This document shows positions 52,605-61,754 of a stretch of DNA of 64,000 nucleotides, piece after piece. The number at the start of each line of letters is the position of its first letter. Position 1 is the first letter of the stretch. The position numbers and the translations under genes are program-made. This stretch comes from Janthinobacterium rivuli (lineage in GTDB: Bacteria; Pseudomonadota; Gammaproteobacteria; Burkholderiales; Burkholderiaceae_D). Where the stretch lies: positions 3,410,001 to 3,474,000 of the forward strand of contig NZ_CP121464.1 of the NCBI RefSeq assembly GCF_029690045.1. Direction: 5' to 3'. The notes under the pieces are model-generated. The model made no database searches. It worked only from the letters and a program-made list of their open reading frames with translations, and was not told where the DNA came from.

Positions 52605-54557
52605 TTACTCCACCGCCATGGCGGGCGCGGGCGCCGGCGTTTTTTGTGCGCCCGCCGGCAGCACCTGGCGCAAAAAGGCCTCGAACATCAGCAGCGACCA
52701 TAACGGCGCGCTGTAGTCGCGCCGCCCGCTCGCATGCTGATCGAGCAGCAGGCGCACGTAGTCCATGTCGAACAGGCCGCACTGCGCCAGCGTGGGACCG
52801 AGCAGCCGCTGTTGCAGGCGCTGGCGCAGCGGGCCGCGCAGCCAGTCGGCCAGCGGCACGGAAAAGCCCATCTTCTGGCGGTACAGCAGGGTATCGGGCA
52901 GCAGCGGGCGCAGGGCTTTCTTCAGCAAATACTTGCCTACACCGCGCCGCAGCTTGAACTGCGGCGGCAGGCCCGACATCCACGCCACCAGTTCATGGTC
53001 GAGCAGGGGCGAGCGCACTTCCAGCGCATGCGCCATGCTGGCCCGGTCGACTTTCGTCAGGATATCGCCGGGCAGATAGGTTTTCAGGTCCAGGTACTGC
53101 ACTTGCGACAGGGGATCTTGCGCGGGGCTGGCCAGCGCATGGCGGCGCAGCACCTCGACGGCGCGGTAGCCTTGCAGGCTGCGCCGCAGCTCGGGGCTGA
53201 ACAGGCGCGCGCGCATGGCGTCGCCCAGCAGGCTGACGCCGTGAAAATACGCGTCCGTCGTGTCGCGCGCCAGGCCTTCGAAGGTGGTTTTGGCGCGCAG
53301 GAAGCGCGGCGCCCAGTCGGCCTTCGGGTACAGCCGCCCCAGGGTGCCGAACAGCGACTGGCGCAAGCCGGCCGGCAACAGCGGATCCATCGCCTTGCGG
53401 ACCTTTTCTTCGCGCGTGTGCAGGCGGTAGCGCCGGTAGCCGGCCAGGCTTTCATCGCCGCCATCGCCCGACAGGGCCACCGTGACCCGCTGGCGCGCCA
53501 GCTGGCAGACTCTGTACGTGGGCATGGCGGAACTGTCGGCGAACGGTTCGTCGTACAGATTGGCCAGCAGGTCGATCAGTTCGAAGTCGTCCTGCTCCAC
53601 CTGGCGCGCGTGGTGCGCCGTGCCGTAGCGGCGCGCCACCAGGTCGGCGTAGCGCGCTTCGTTCCAGGCCGGGTCGCCGAACGAGATGGAGCACGTGTTG
53701 ACGGGCGTGGCGCTGGCCCCGGCCATCAGCGCCACGACGGCGCTTGAATCGACGCCGCCGGACAGGAATGCCCCGAGCGGCACTTCGGCCACCATGCGGA
53801 TGCGCACGGCTTCGCGCAGGCGCGCCAGCAATTCGTCGGCCGCCTGCGCCTCGCTGGCGGGCGGATTCGGCGTGAACGGGATGTCCCAGTACGCTTGCGG
53901 CGCGGGCAGCGGCTGGCCGGCGCGTATCGACAGGGTATGCCCGGGCGGCAGCTTGCGCGCGTGCTGGAAAATGCTGCGCGGCTCGGGCACGTAGCCGTAG
54001 GCGAAATACTCTTCCACGGCCAGCGGGTCGAGCGCGCGCGGCATGGCCGGATGGGCGAGCAGGGCTTTGAGTTCGGAGCCGAACAGCAGGGTGCCGTCCT
54101 GCGCCTCGCCGTAATACAGGGGTTTGACGCCCAGGCGGTCGCGCGCCAGGAACAGCAGGTGGCGGCGGCGGTCCCACAGGGCGAAGGCGAACATGCCGCG
54201 CAGGCGCTGCACGCATTGCTCGCCCCACTGTTCCCAGGCGTGGACGATGACTTCCGTGTCGCTGCTGGTGCGGAATTGATGGCCGAACTGGCGCAGCTCC
54301 GCCATCAGGCTGCGATAGTTATAGATTTCGCCATTGAAGACGATGGCGATGCTGCGGTCGGCATTGAACAGCGGCTGCTGGCCGCTGGCCAGGTCGATCA
54401 CGGACAGGCGCCGGTGCGCCAGGCCGAGGCCCGGCTCGCGGTGCAAGCCGCCTTCGTCCGGCCCACGGTGGCGCAGGCTGTGGTTCATGCGCGCCAGCAG
54501 CAGCACGTCGATGTCGCGCTGGCCCTGCAAATCAAAGATGCCGCTGATGCCGCACAT
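52605..54557 (-). CDS. Exosortase A system amidotransferase, asparagine synthase family
   Basis: A 650-residue glutamine-dependent amidotransferase (TIGR03108-like). The class II glutaminase domain is complete: M-C2-G-I-S-G-I with the nucleophile cysteine, R-H-R-G-P-D, H-R-R-L-S-V-I-D and N-G-E-I-Y-N. The synthetase domain has F-L-S-G-G-V-D-S-S and S-G-D-G-G-D-E. It forms an amide on an unknown carboxylate, most likely a sugar acid or side group of the polysaccharide. It contrasts with the degenerate paralogue at 29487-31430. Confidence 0.93.
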   Translation of the reverse strand: MCGISGIFDLQGQRDIDVLLLARMNHSLRHRGPDEGGLHREPGLGLAHRRLSVIDLASGQQPLFNADRSIAIVFNGEIYNYRSLMAELRQFGHQFRTSSDTEVIVHAWEQWGEQCVQRLRGMFAFALWDRRRHLLFLARDRLGVKPLYYGEAQDGTLLFGSELKALLAHPAMPRALDPLAVEEYFAYGYVPEPRSIFQHARKLPPGHTLSIRAGQPLPAPQAYWDIPFTPNPPASEAQAADELLARLREAVRIRMVAEVPLGAFLSGGVDSSAVVALMAGASATPVNTCSISFGDPAWNEARYADLVARRYGTAHHARQVEQDDFELIDLLANLYDEPFADSSAMPTYRVCQLARQRVTVALSGDGGDESLAGYRRYRLHTREEKVRKAMDPLLPAGLRQSLFGTLGRLYPKADWAPRFLRAKTTFEGLARDTTDAYFHGVSLLGDAMRARLFSPELRRSLQGYRAVEVLRRHALASPAQDPLSQVQYLDLKTYLPGDILTKVDRASMAHALEVRSPLLDHELVAWMSGLPPQFKLRRGVGKYLLKKALRPLLPDTLLYRQKMGFSVPLADWLRGPLRQRLQQRLLGPTLAQCGLFDMDYVRLLLDQHASGRRDYSAPLWSLLMFEAFLRQVLPAGAQKTPAPAPAMAVE

Positions 54558-54567
54558 GGGTGGCCTT

Positions 54568-55770
54568 TCAGGGAGTGGTGGACAGGGGAGACGGCTGGCG
54601 CGCGCCCGTCAGGCGGTCGTATACGGCCAGGTAGGCGCCGGCCATGGCGGGCAGGCTGTGCTCGGCCAGCACCTGGCGCCGCCCGCGCGCGCCGTGGCGT
54701 GGGCCCAGTTCGGGCATGCTGTAGTAGTCGAGCATGGCGTCGGCCAGCATCTCGGGAGAGCCGGGCGGCACCAGCGTGCCGCTCCAGCCCGACTGCACCA
54801 GTTCCGCGTTGCCGCCCACCTGCGTGGCAACGATGGGCAGACCCGTCGCCATCGCTTCGAGGATGGTGTTCGAGCTGCCTTCGGCCAGCGAGGGCAGCAC
54901 GAACAGGTCCATCGCGCGCAGCAGTTGCGCCACGTCGTCGCGTGCGCCGGGCAGCCAGGCAAGGTGCGCCACGCCGGCTTGCTGCAGCAGGTCCAGGCAA
55001 GCCTGGCGGCACGGCCCGTCGCCGACGATGAGCAGGCGCAGGCGCGCGCGGGCGCCCGGCTGCGCCAGCAACAGCAAAAAGGCCTGCACCAGCGAGGCGT
55101 GATCCTTGACGGTCGCCATGCGGCCCACGCTGCCGATGACGAAGGCGCCGTTGCACAGGAAACCGGGCGGGCCCACGGCGGCCGGCGGCCCCAGGCGCGG
55201 GTGAAACTGCACGCTGTCGACGCCGTTGCCGATGTGCGACACCTGCGTGGGCGCCGCGCCGATGGCGTCCACCAGCCATAGCCCCAGGTCGGCGCTGACG
55301 GCGATGAAATGCTGCACCAGCGGCAGCATGCATTTGCGCAGCAGCCGGTATTTGCGGCGGGTGCCGTGCAAGTCGCTCATGTCGCGCCCGTGTTCGCCAT
55401 GCACGCGCAGGCGCACGCCGGCCAGGCAGGCCAGCAGCTGCGCTTCAAGGCAGCCCAGGTTGCGCGTGTGCACGAGTGCCGGCTGCAAGCGTTTCAGCAC
55501 GCGGTACAGGTGCAGATAGTGGCGCCAGTCCTTGCCTTCGCGCTTGTCCAGGCTGATGATGTCGACACCCGGGGTGGTCAGGCGCAGGCGAAACGCGGTG
55601 GCGTTCTTCATGCAGACGATGGCGTGGCGGTAGCGTTCCGGCGGCAAATGGTTGATCAGGTTGACCAGGCCGTTTTCCAGCCCGCCCACATCGAGCTGGT
55701 GGATCACGTGCACGATCAGCGGGGCCGTGCTGGCGCCCCCCGTGCCGCCGGTATCGAAGTCAAGGGCCAT
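54568..55770 (-). CDS. Exosortase A-associated sugar transferase 2 (GT4)
   Basis: A 400-residue GT4 enzyme (TIGR03088-like). Markers are V-I-H-Q-L-D-V-G-G-L-E-N-G-L-V-N-L, H-T-R-N-L-G, G-N-G-V-D, and the donor motif S-L-A-E-G-S-S-N-T-I-L-E-A-M-A-T-G. The start at 55770 lies 11 bases inside the exosortase gene; upstream codons are only the exosortase gene in another frame. It acts in the cytoplasm on the growing lipid-linked unit. Confidence 0.92.
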   Translation of the reverse strand: MALDFDTGGTGGASTAPLIVHVIHQLDVGGLENGLVNLINHLPPERYRHAIVCMKNATAFRLRLTTPGVDIISLDKREGKDWRHYLHLYRVLKRLQPALVHTRNLGCLEAQLLACLAGVRLRVHGEHGRDMSDLHGTRRKYRLLRKCMLPLVQHFIAVSADLGLWLVDAIGAAPTQVSHIGNGVDSVQFHPRLGPPAAVGPPGFLCNGAFVIGSVGRMATVKDHASLVQAFLLLLAQPGARARLRLLIVGDGPCRQACLDLLQQAGVAHLAWLPGARDDVAQLLRAMDLFVLPSLAEGSSNTILEAMATGLPIVATQVGGNAELVQSGWSGTLVPPGSPEMLADAMLDYYSMPELGPRHGARGRRQVLAEHSLPAMAGAYLAVYDRLTGARQPSPLSTTP

Positions 55771-57343
55771 GCGGCAACTCCTGCAAGCGTTGTTCGATGA
55801 CGGGCAGCGCCGCCCGCATAAAGGCTTGCAGCTGCGCGCGCGGCGGCGGCGCCAGCTCGTCGTAGGCGGCAAAGACGATGATGTCGGCGCCATCCTGGCG
55901 CCTGCCCAGCAGCTTGGCTTGCGCCAGCAGCAGTTTTACCAGCACGGGCCTGGCCGTGACGACGCCGCCCTGGCGATACACGCGCCACACCAGCAGGCGT
56001 TCGCCGCCGTGGGCCAGCACGCTTTCGCGCACCCCTATCTGGCCGCCGGACAGGTTGACGTGCCGCACGCCCTGCGCCAATGGCATCCAGCGCGCGCCGT
56101 AGGGCGAGGCCTGGTGCGTCAGCAGCTCGGCATCGCGCGCCTGGCGCGCATACCAGTGCAGTTGCAGTTGCACCGGCGCGCCGTCGCCATCCTGGCGCGC
56201 ATACGTGGCGGCAAACCGCGCGGGCGTGCCCGCATACGGCGCTTGCCAGGCAGGTGGAGCGTCGTGCAGGCGATGCCAGGCGGGCGGATCGGGCAGTGCC
56301 AGCACGACGGCGGGTAGCTTGGGAGCATCATCGCGGTGGCTGGCCAGCGCCAATACCGGCCACACGGCCGCCAGCAGCAGGCAGGCGACGCTGGCGCGCA
56401 CGACGGCGCGCGGGCTGGCCGCGGCGGCGCCCAGGCGTGCCGGCCGAGCCGGCGGCACGGCGCGCGCCGGCGGCAGTTCGCGCCAGCGCGCGGCCAGCCA
56501 GAACAGCAGCAACGCCACCAGGCCGAAGAACAGCCAGCCATAGATCAGGTGGTCGATGCCCACGGCCAGGCGCATGTCGCTCAGGTGGCCCAGCATCACG
56601 ATCAGGTAGGCGCGCACGCCATTGGCGAGGATGGGCACGAGCAGGGCGGCGGCCATGACGGCCAGGCGCCGCCGCGCGCTGTGGAAGTTGACATGGGCGT
56701 ACAGGGCGCCCAGGGCCAGCGCGGCGATCAGGTAGCGCAAGCCGCTGCACGCCTCCACCACCGACCAGTTGCCGGTGGGCAGAGAAAAATTGCTGCCATC
56801 GCGAAACACGGGCACGCCCGTCCATTGCAGCGCGGTAACGGTGAAGGCGGCCGTGAAGTCGATCAGCGGTTCCAGGAAGACTTCGCCAAACGGCACGGCG
56901 AGAAACAGATACGCGAGCGGAAAGGCCAGCAGGCGCACGGCCGGTGGGCCGAGGATGGCCAGCACGCAGGCGGGCAGCATGGCTGTGGCCGCATATTGTT
57001 CCACCACGGGCACGTTGGCGGCGTCGGCCAGCAGCCAGGCCAGGCCCAGTACGCCCAGCAGCAGCAAGCCCGGCCGGGACGGCTGGGGCGCCAGCGCGGC
57101 CAGGCGGGCGCGCTGGCGCCAGGCCAGCCAGCAACTGATGGGCACGATCAAGAAACCGTGCGCGAAGGTTTGCGAGCGGGACCATAGTTCCACCATCGAC
57201 CAGAAGGTGGCGTGGTACAGCAGCACGATGGCGGCCAGGGCCAGCAGCAGGAGCAGCAGGGCTTGCTGCTGGCCCTGGGCGTGCCCGTGCCGCCAGACGG
57301 CCGCGTCCGGCAAGCGGGCCACCGGGTCGAGTTGCACGCTCAT
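55760..57343 (-). CDS. xrtA: Exosortase A with fused C-terminal EpsI domain
   Basis: A 527-residue protein. Residues 30-285 are the exosortase with about eight membrane segments and the catalytic triad C199 (V-E-A-C-S-G-L-R-Y), R244 (N-G-V-R-A-Y) and H265 (G-I-D-H-L-I-Y-G-W). Residues about 310-520 form an EpsI-type periplasmic domain, a fusion common in this family. Exosortases cleave and sort proteins with a PEP-CTERM tail, probably attaching them to the exopolysaccharide system. It overlaps the genes on both sides. No PEP-CTERM substrate gene was found in the window. Confidence 0.96.
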   Translation of the reverse strand: MSVQLDPVARLPDAAVWRHGHAQGQQQALLLLLLALAAIVLLYHATFWSMVELWSRSQTFAHGFLIVPISCWLAWRQRARLAALAPQPSRPGLLLLGVLGLAWLLADAANVPVVEQYAATAMLPACVLAILGPPAVRLLAFPLAYLFLAVPFGEVFLEPLIDFTAAFTVTALQWTGVPVFRDGSNFSLPTGNWSVVEACSGLRYLIAALALGALYAHVNFHSARRRLAVMAAALLVPILANGVRAYLIVMLGHLSDMRLAVGIDHLIYGWLFFGLVALLLFWLAARWRELPPARAVPPARPARLGAAAASPRAVVRASVACLLLAAVWPVLALASHRDDAPKLPAVVLALPDPPAWHRLHDAPPAWQAPYAGTPARFAATYARQDGDGAPVQLQLHWYARQARDAELLTHQASPYGARWMPLAQGVRHVNLSGGQIGVRESVLAHGGERLLVWRVYRQGGVVTARPVLVKLLLAQAKLLGRRQDGADIIVFAAYDELAPPPRAQLQAFMRAALPVIEQRLQELPHGP

Positions 57344-58641
57344 GTGGATGGCTCCCGCACGGGCAGCAAAGGCGCGCTGGCGCCGCTGGCAGCCGCATCG
57401 GTATCGGCATCCGTCTCGGCAGGCAGGCCCAGCATGGCGCCCAGGCCCCGCAGATTGCGTTCCCAGTTGTAATCCTGCAAGACCAGCTGGCGCGCCGCCG
57501 CGCCCATGGCCGCGCCGCTCCCTTCGGCTGCGCCGCCCTGGGCATGGCGCAGCACGCGCGCGGCATGGTGGATGAATTCGACGTCGTCGCGCGCCAGCAG
57601 CAGTTCCAGGCCTGGCTGAGCGGCGATGCCTTCGAGTGCCTGCGGCGTGGCCAGCACGACCTTGCCCATCGCCATCGCTTCAAGTACCTTGTTTTGCACG
57701 CCGCGGGCGATGCGCAGGGGCGCCACGACCAGCGCCGCACCGGCCAGGTAGGGCCGGATGTCGGGCACCTTGCCCGTCACCACCACGCCAGCTATCCTGG
57801 CCAGCGCCGTCACGGCGGGCACGGGCGCGCTGCCGACGATATAAAACTGTAACTGGGGAAACTGGCGCCGCAAGGCGGGCCAGACGTGGCGCACGAACCA
57901 TTGCACGGCGTCGATGTTCGGCCAGTAATCCATGGCGCCCGTAAACACTAGTGCCTGCACGCCGGGCGGATAGACGGGGGGCTGGTCCGGCAGGGGCGTG
58001 AAATATGCCGTGTCGACGCCGTTATTGAAAAATCCCGTCTTGCGCCGCGCCATCGGGGCGCACTGGCGGAACAGGGCCGCTTCGGCCGGCGAGACGAAGC
58101 TGGCAGCCGTGAACTGCTGGGCGATATGGCGTTCGTACTGCAGCAGCATGTGCGCTTCGTGCCGGTACAGCTGCGACATAGGCCAGGGCTTGCTGTCGCC
58201 GTACTGGCGCCATTTGTCGGAATCGACGTCGACGAAATCGATCACGCGGTGCAGGGCGCGGCCCGCGCTGCCGTCGATGTATTGCGCCATGGGGCCGGAA
58301 AAGGCCAGCGCGTGGCGCACCTTGCCGCAGGACAGCAAGCCGTCGACCCATTGCAGCAGGCCATCATCGCGGTAGTACTGCACGCTCATGGCCTGGCGCG
58401 ACAGCAGCGCCTGCATGGCGCGCCAGCGGGCCGCGCCGCGTCGCAAGCCGATGAAGCGCGTGCTGGCGCACAGGGCGGCCACGGTTTTTGCGTGCTGCCA
58501 GTCGTCGTCATCGTCGATGAAGCAGCCCAGGTGCACGCGGAAATGCCGGCTCAGGTATTGCAGCATGTGCCACGAGCGTATCTTGTCGCCCTTGTTGGGC
58601 GGATACGGCAGGCGGTGGGCAAGGAATAGCAGTTCACGCAT
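57340..58641 (-). CDS. Exosortase A-associated sugar transferase 1 (GT4)
   Basis: A 433-residue GT4 enzyme (TIGR03087-like). The N-terminus L-F-L-A-H-R-L-P-Y-P-P-N-K-G-D-K-I-R is characteristic. Further markers are D-F-V-D-V-D-S-D-K-W near residue 140, N-N-G-V-D, and the C-terminal V-Q-N-K-V-L-E-A-M-A-M-G donor motif. It transfers a sugar in repeat-unit assembly. Its end overlaps xrtA by 4 bases; FemAB lies 15 bases upstream. Confidence 0.93.
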   Translation of the reverse strand: MRELLFLAHRLPYPPNKGDKIRSWHMLQYLSRHFRVHLGCFIDDDDDWQHAKTVAALCASTRFIGLRRGAARWRAMQALLSRQAMSVQYYRDDGLLQWVDGLLSCGKVRHALAFSGPMAQYIDGSAGRALHRVIDFVDVDSDKWRQYGDSKPWPMSQLYRHEAHMLLQYERHIAQQFTAASFVSPAEAALFRQCAPMARRKTGFFNNGVDTAYFTPLPDQPPVYPPGVQALVFTGAMDYWPNIDAVQWFVRHVWPALRRQFPQLQFYIVGSAPVPAVTALARIAGVVVTGKVPDIRPYLAGAALVVAPLRIARGVQNKVLEAMAMGKVVLATPQALEGIAAQPGLELLLARDDVEFIHHAARVLRHAQGGAAEGSGAAMGAAARQLVLQDYNWERNLRGLGAMLGLPAETDADTDAAASGASAPLLPVREPST

Positions 58642-58656
58642 GGTGGGTCCCGTCGC

Positions 58657-59739
58657 TTAGCCCAGCTGCCGCACGATGTGCGGCCCCAGCAGGTTGACCA
58701 GCGGCAGCGGCAGGCGGCGCCAGGCACGGATGAACAGCGCATATTTCGGATTCAGTGGGTTGACTTCCGGCAAGGCCTTGGCACGCACGAGCTGGTAGGC
58801 GTAGGGCAGCGGCTGCGGCGCAAAGCCCCAGTTCTTCTTGAAGTCGTATGCCCCCGTGCCCAGCTTGCTGCGGCCGAAATCGAACAGGCGGTAGCCGCGC
58901 GCGCAGGCGCGGCGCATCGCTTCCCAGTACATGAAGTCGTTGGCGCCCGTGCTGCGCGCCAGCACGCTGCCGCCGCCGTAATATGGCAATACTTCATCGC
59001 GGAAATAGAACAGCAGCACGCTCGCTTGCGCCTGCTGGCCGTGATAGACGGTGAGGATTTGGCAGGCGTCGCCAAACACCGAACGCAGCAGGGCAAAATG
59101 GCGGCGCGCGAAGACGGGCGTGCCCAGCCGGTGCACGCTGGCCGCGTAGATCGGGTAGAAACGGTTGAGGTCATAGTCGATGGCGCTGTGCAGGCCGCCC
59201 GTGATGGCCTTGCGCACGACGGCGCGCTGCTTGCGGGGAATGGCCAGCAGGTTCTGCTCGGCATCGGGCAGCAAGGACCGGCGGAAGGTGGCGTACAGGG
59301 GTTTGTGCAGCCAGGAAGGGTCTGCACTTTCTGGCACTTCGCGCCAGCGGTATTCCAGGTGCCCCACGCCGAGGCGCCGCGCCAGCGCCAGTGCCGCGCC
59401 ATCGAGGGCCAGTCGCACGGCCGCGCTGCCGCCGGCGATGCCGCCGTACACGCAAAAGGGCAGCGAGACGAGGGCGGAGCCGAACAGGCGGCTGCGCAGA
59501 TGGGCCAGCGGCAGCACACCGGCGATGCGCCCGTCCTGTTCCGCGTACAAAAAATAGCTGTCGTGCTTGAAACCTTGCTCCATGATGGTTTGCCAGCCGG
59601 CGCGGTGAAAGAAGGTCGCTTCCGGGCAGGTGTCGACAAAGGCATCCCAGCGCGCATGCTCGTGCCCCTGCAGCGACCGCACGGCGATGGCGGCGCGGGA
59701 CTGTAGCGGGTCGGGAGCAAGGCTGGCCTCGTGCATCAT
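58657..59739 (-). CDS. Exosortase A-associated FemAB-like acyl/aminoacyltransferase
   Basis: A 360-residue protein with the twin GNAT-like fold of FemAB peptidyltransferases (TIGR03019-like). Recognisable parts are the opening A-T-F-F-H-R-A-G-W, the C-terminal D-F-M-Y-W-E-A-M-R-R-A, and F-D-F-G-R-S-K-L-G-T-G-A-Y-D-F-K-K-N-W-G. FemAB enzymes add amino acids from aminoacyl-tRNA in peptidoglycan bridges; here a transfer to the exopolysaccharide or its precursor is inferred. It starts within the deacetylase stop (ATGA). Confidence 0.92.
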   Translation of the reverse strand: MMHEASLAPDPLQSRAAIAVRSLQGHEHARWDAFVDTCPEATFFHRAGWQTIMEQGFKHDSYFLYAEQDGRIAGVLPLAHLRSRLFGSALVSLPFCVYGGIAGGSAAVRLALDGAALALARRLGVGHLEYRWREVPESADPSWLHKPLYATFRRSLLPDAEQNLLAIPRKQRAVVRKAITGGLHSAIDYDLNRFYPIYAASVHRLGTPVFARRHFALLRSVFGDACQILTVYHGQQAQASVLLFYFRDEVLPYYGGGSVLARSTGANDFMYWEAMRRACARGYRLFDFGRSKLGTGAYDFKKNWGFAPQPLPYAYQLVRAKALPEVNPLNPKYALFIRAWRRLPLPLVNLLGPHIVRQLG

Positions 59740-60587
59740 GTGCTTTCCAGAAAGATACGGTCCATGCGGTCCCAGGAGAAATCGCGGGTCAGGCGCCCCA
59801 GCCGCGCTTCCATGCGCCCCAGGTTCACATAGTGGCGAAAGCGCGTTTTCGCGCTCAGGCCCGTCGGGCGCGGCTGGCCGGGATCGAGTTCCCAAGGATG
59901 AAAATAGAATATGCCAGCTTGCCCGTCGCGCGAATTGATGCGTCGCAAAAGCCAGCGCGACAGTGCATACGGCATCAATCTGAAATAACCGCCGCCGCCG
60001 GCCGGCAGGTTGCGCCCGCGCAAGCGTACTGTGCTGACGGGCAATTCCAGCATGCCGTGCGCCCCCCGTGGCCGCCAGGCGAAGCGGGGGGAATCCGGCA
60101 TGCCGTAGTGGTCGTGGCGGATCGGATAGATGCTGGAACTGTAGCGGTAGCCCGCCTCCTGCAGCACGTCGAAAGCCCACAGGTTGGCCGCGCCGATGGA
60201 AAAGCTGGGCGCCCGGTAGCCGTGCACGGCCAGCCCCGTCAATTGTTCCAGGATGGTCTTGCTGCGGCGCACATCGTCGGCGAACTGCGCGGCCGACTGG
60301 TCGCAGGCGCGCAGGTGCGCATAGCCGTGGCTGGCCACTTCGTGCCCGGCGGCCGCCACGCGGCGCAGCATGGCCGGATAGCGCTCGGCGATCCAGCCCA
60401 GGGTAAAAAAGGTGGCGTGGATGCGCCGGCTGTCGAGCAGCAGCAGGATGCGCTCAATGTTCGCCTCGACCCGGCACTCCAGGCGGGGCCAGTCGGCGCG
60501 CGCGATGTGCGGCGCGAAAGCGGACACCTGGAAGTAATCTTCCACGTCGATGGTGAGCGCGTTGCGCAGTATCAGCGGCGGCGTCAT
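59736..60587 (-). CDS. Exosortase A-associated polysaccharide deacetylase (DUF3473 type)
   Basis: A 283-residue CE4 deacetylase (TIGR03006-like). It opens with A-L-T-I-D-V-E-D-Y-F-Q-V-S-A-F, the variant motif 1 of this group, followed by A-T-F-F-T-L-G-W-I, S-H-G-Y-A-H with metal histidines, and Y-R-A-P-S-F-S-I. The C-terminal DUF3473 part contains F-Y-F-H-P-W-E-L-D. It would deacetylate hexosamine residues. It overlaps wecB and FemAB by 4 bases each. Confidence 0.93.
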   Translation of the reverse strand: MTPPLILRNALTIDVEDYFQVSAFAPHIARADWPRLECRVEANIERILLLLDSRRIHATFFTLGWIAERYPAMLRRVAAAGHEVASHGYAHLRACDQSAAQFADDVRRSKTILEQLTGLAVHGYRAPSFSIGAANLWAFDVLQEAGYRYSSSIYPIRHDHYGMPDSPRFAWRPRGAHGMLELPVSTVRLRGRNLPAGGGGYFRLMPYALSRWLLRRINSRDGQAGIFYFHPWELDPGQPRPTGLSAKTRFRHYVNLGRMEARLGRLTRDFSWDRMDRIFLEST

Positions 60588-61744
60588 GGCGGCCCCCGGC
60601 GCGCCGCCAGCCAGGGTGCGATGACGGCGGCGATGCGCGTGGCCGCGTGGCCATCCCACAGGGGCGGAAGGCGGCCCCGCTTGCCGCCCGTATCCAGGAT
60701 GCCTCGCGCCAGCGCGAGAATGGTTGCCGGCTGCGTGCCGGCCAGGGTATTCGTACCGTCGCTGACGGTGACGGGACGCTCCGTATTGGCGCGCAAGGTC
60801 AAACAAGGCACGCCGAGGGCCGTGCTTTCTTCCTGGATGCCGCCCGAATCCGTCAGCACCAGGCGCGCCTTTTGCATCAGGCCCAGCATTTCCAGGTAGC
60901 CCAGCGGCGGCAGGCGGACGATGGCATGCCGCGCCAGCAGCGGTTCCAGGCCCGACAGACGCAGGCCGGCCAGGGTGCGCGGGTGGATGGGAAACAGCAG
61001 CGGCAGTTGCTGCGACAATTCTCCCAGCGTCCCCAGCAGCGCTTCCAGCTGCGCCGGGTCGTCCACGTTCGACGGCCGGTGCAAGGTCAACAGTCCATAC
61101 GCGGGCGGACAGGCGTGGCCGTGGGCGCGCAGGGTGGCGGCGGGCGTTATCGCGCGCGGCAGTTGCTGCCGCAGGCTGTCGATCATGACGTTGCCCGTAA
61201 AATGGATGCGTTCGGGCGCGATGCCTTCGCGCAGCAGCTTGGCGCGCGCGCCTTCCTCGCTGGTCAGCAGCAGGCTGGACAACTGGTCGGTGAGCACGCG
61301 GTTGATTTCCTCGGGCATGTGCCGGTCGCCGCTGCGCAAGCCCGCCTCGACGTGGATCACGGGAATGTCACGCTTGGCCGCCACCAGCGCGCAAGCCAGC
61401 GTGGAATTGACGTCGCCCACCACCAGCACGGCATCGGGCGCCAGCGGCGGCTGCGCGTCGAGCACGGCGTCGAAGCGGCGCATGATCTCGGCCGTCTGCT
61501 GCGCATGGTTGCCGGAGCCGACATCGAGGCAGATGTCGGGCGGGCGCAGGTCCAGGTCCATAAACAGCTGGCCATTCATGGCGGTGTCGTAGTGCTGGCC
61601 CGTATGCAGCAAGGTCACGCGCACGGTGGGCGCCTGGCGGGCCAGGGCGGCCAGGATGGGCGCCATCTTCATCAGGTTGGGGCGCGCGGCCACCACGCAC
61701 AGCAGGTGCGCCGGCGCGGCGGACGCAAGAGTAGGGTCGGACAT
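60584..61744 (-). CDS. wecB: UDP-N-acetylglucosamine 2-epimerase (non-hydrolysing)
   Basis: A 386-residue epimerase converting UDP-GlcNAc to UDP-ManNAc. Family motifs are A-A-R-P-N-L-M-K-M-A-P near the start, H-T-G-Q-H-Y-D, G-D-V-N-S-T, H-V-E-A-G-L-R-S, H-R-P-S-N-V-D and T-D-S-G-G-I-Q-E-E-S. It supplies the ManNAc-type sugar for the exopolysaccharide. It sits 10 bases after the outer membrane protein gene. Confidence 0.95.
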   Translation of the reverse strand: MSDPTLASAAPAHLLCVVAARPNLMKMAPILAALARQAPTVRVTLLHTGQHYDTAMNGQLFMDLDLRPPDICLDVGSGNHAQQTAEIMRRFDAVLDAQPPLAPDAVLVVGDVNSTLACALVAAKRDIPVIHVEAGLRSGDRHMPEEINRVLTDQLSSLLLTSEEGARAKLLREGIAPERIHFTGNVMIDSLRQQLPRAITPAATLRAHGHACPPAYGLLTLHRPSNVDDPAQLEALLGTLGELSQQLPLLFPIHPRTLAGLRLSGLEPLLARHAIVRLPPLGYLEMLGLMQKARLVLTDSGGIQEESTALGVPCLTLRANTERPVTVSDGTNTLAGTQPATILALARGILDTGGKRGRLPPLWDGHAATRIAAVIAPWLAARRGPP

Positions 61745-61754
61745 TGCGGCCTCC

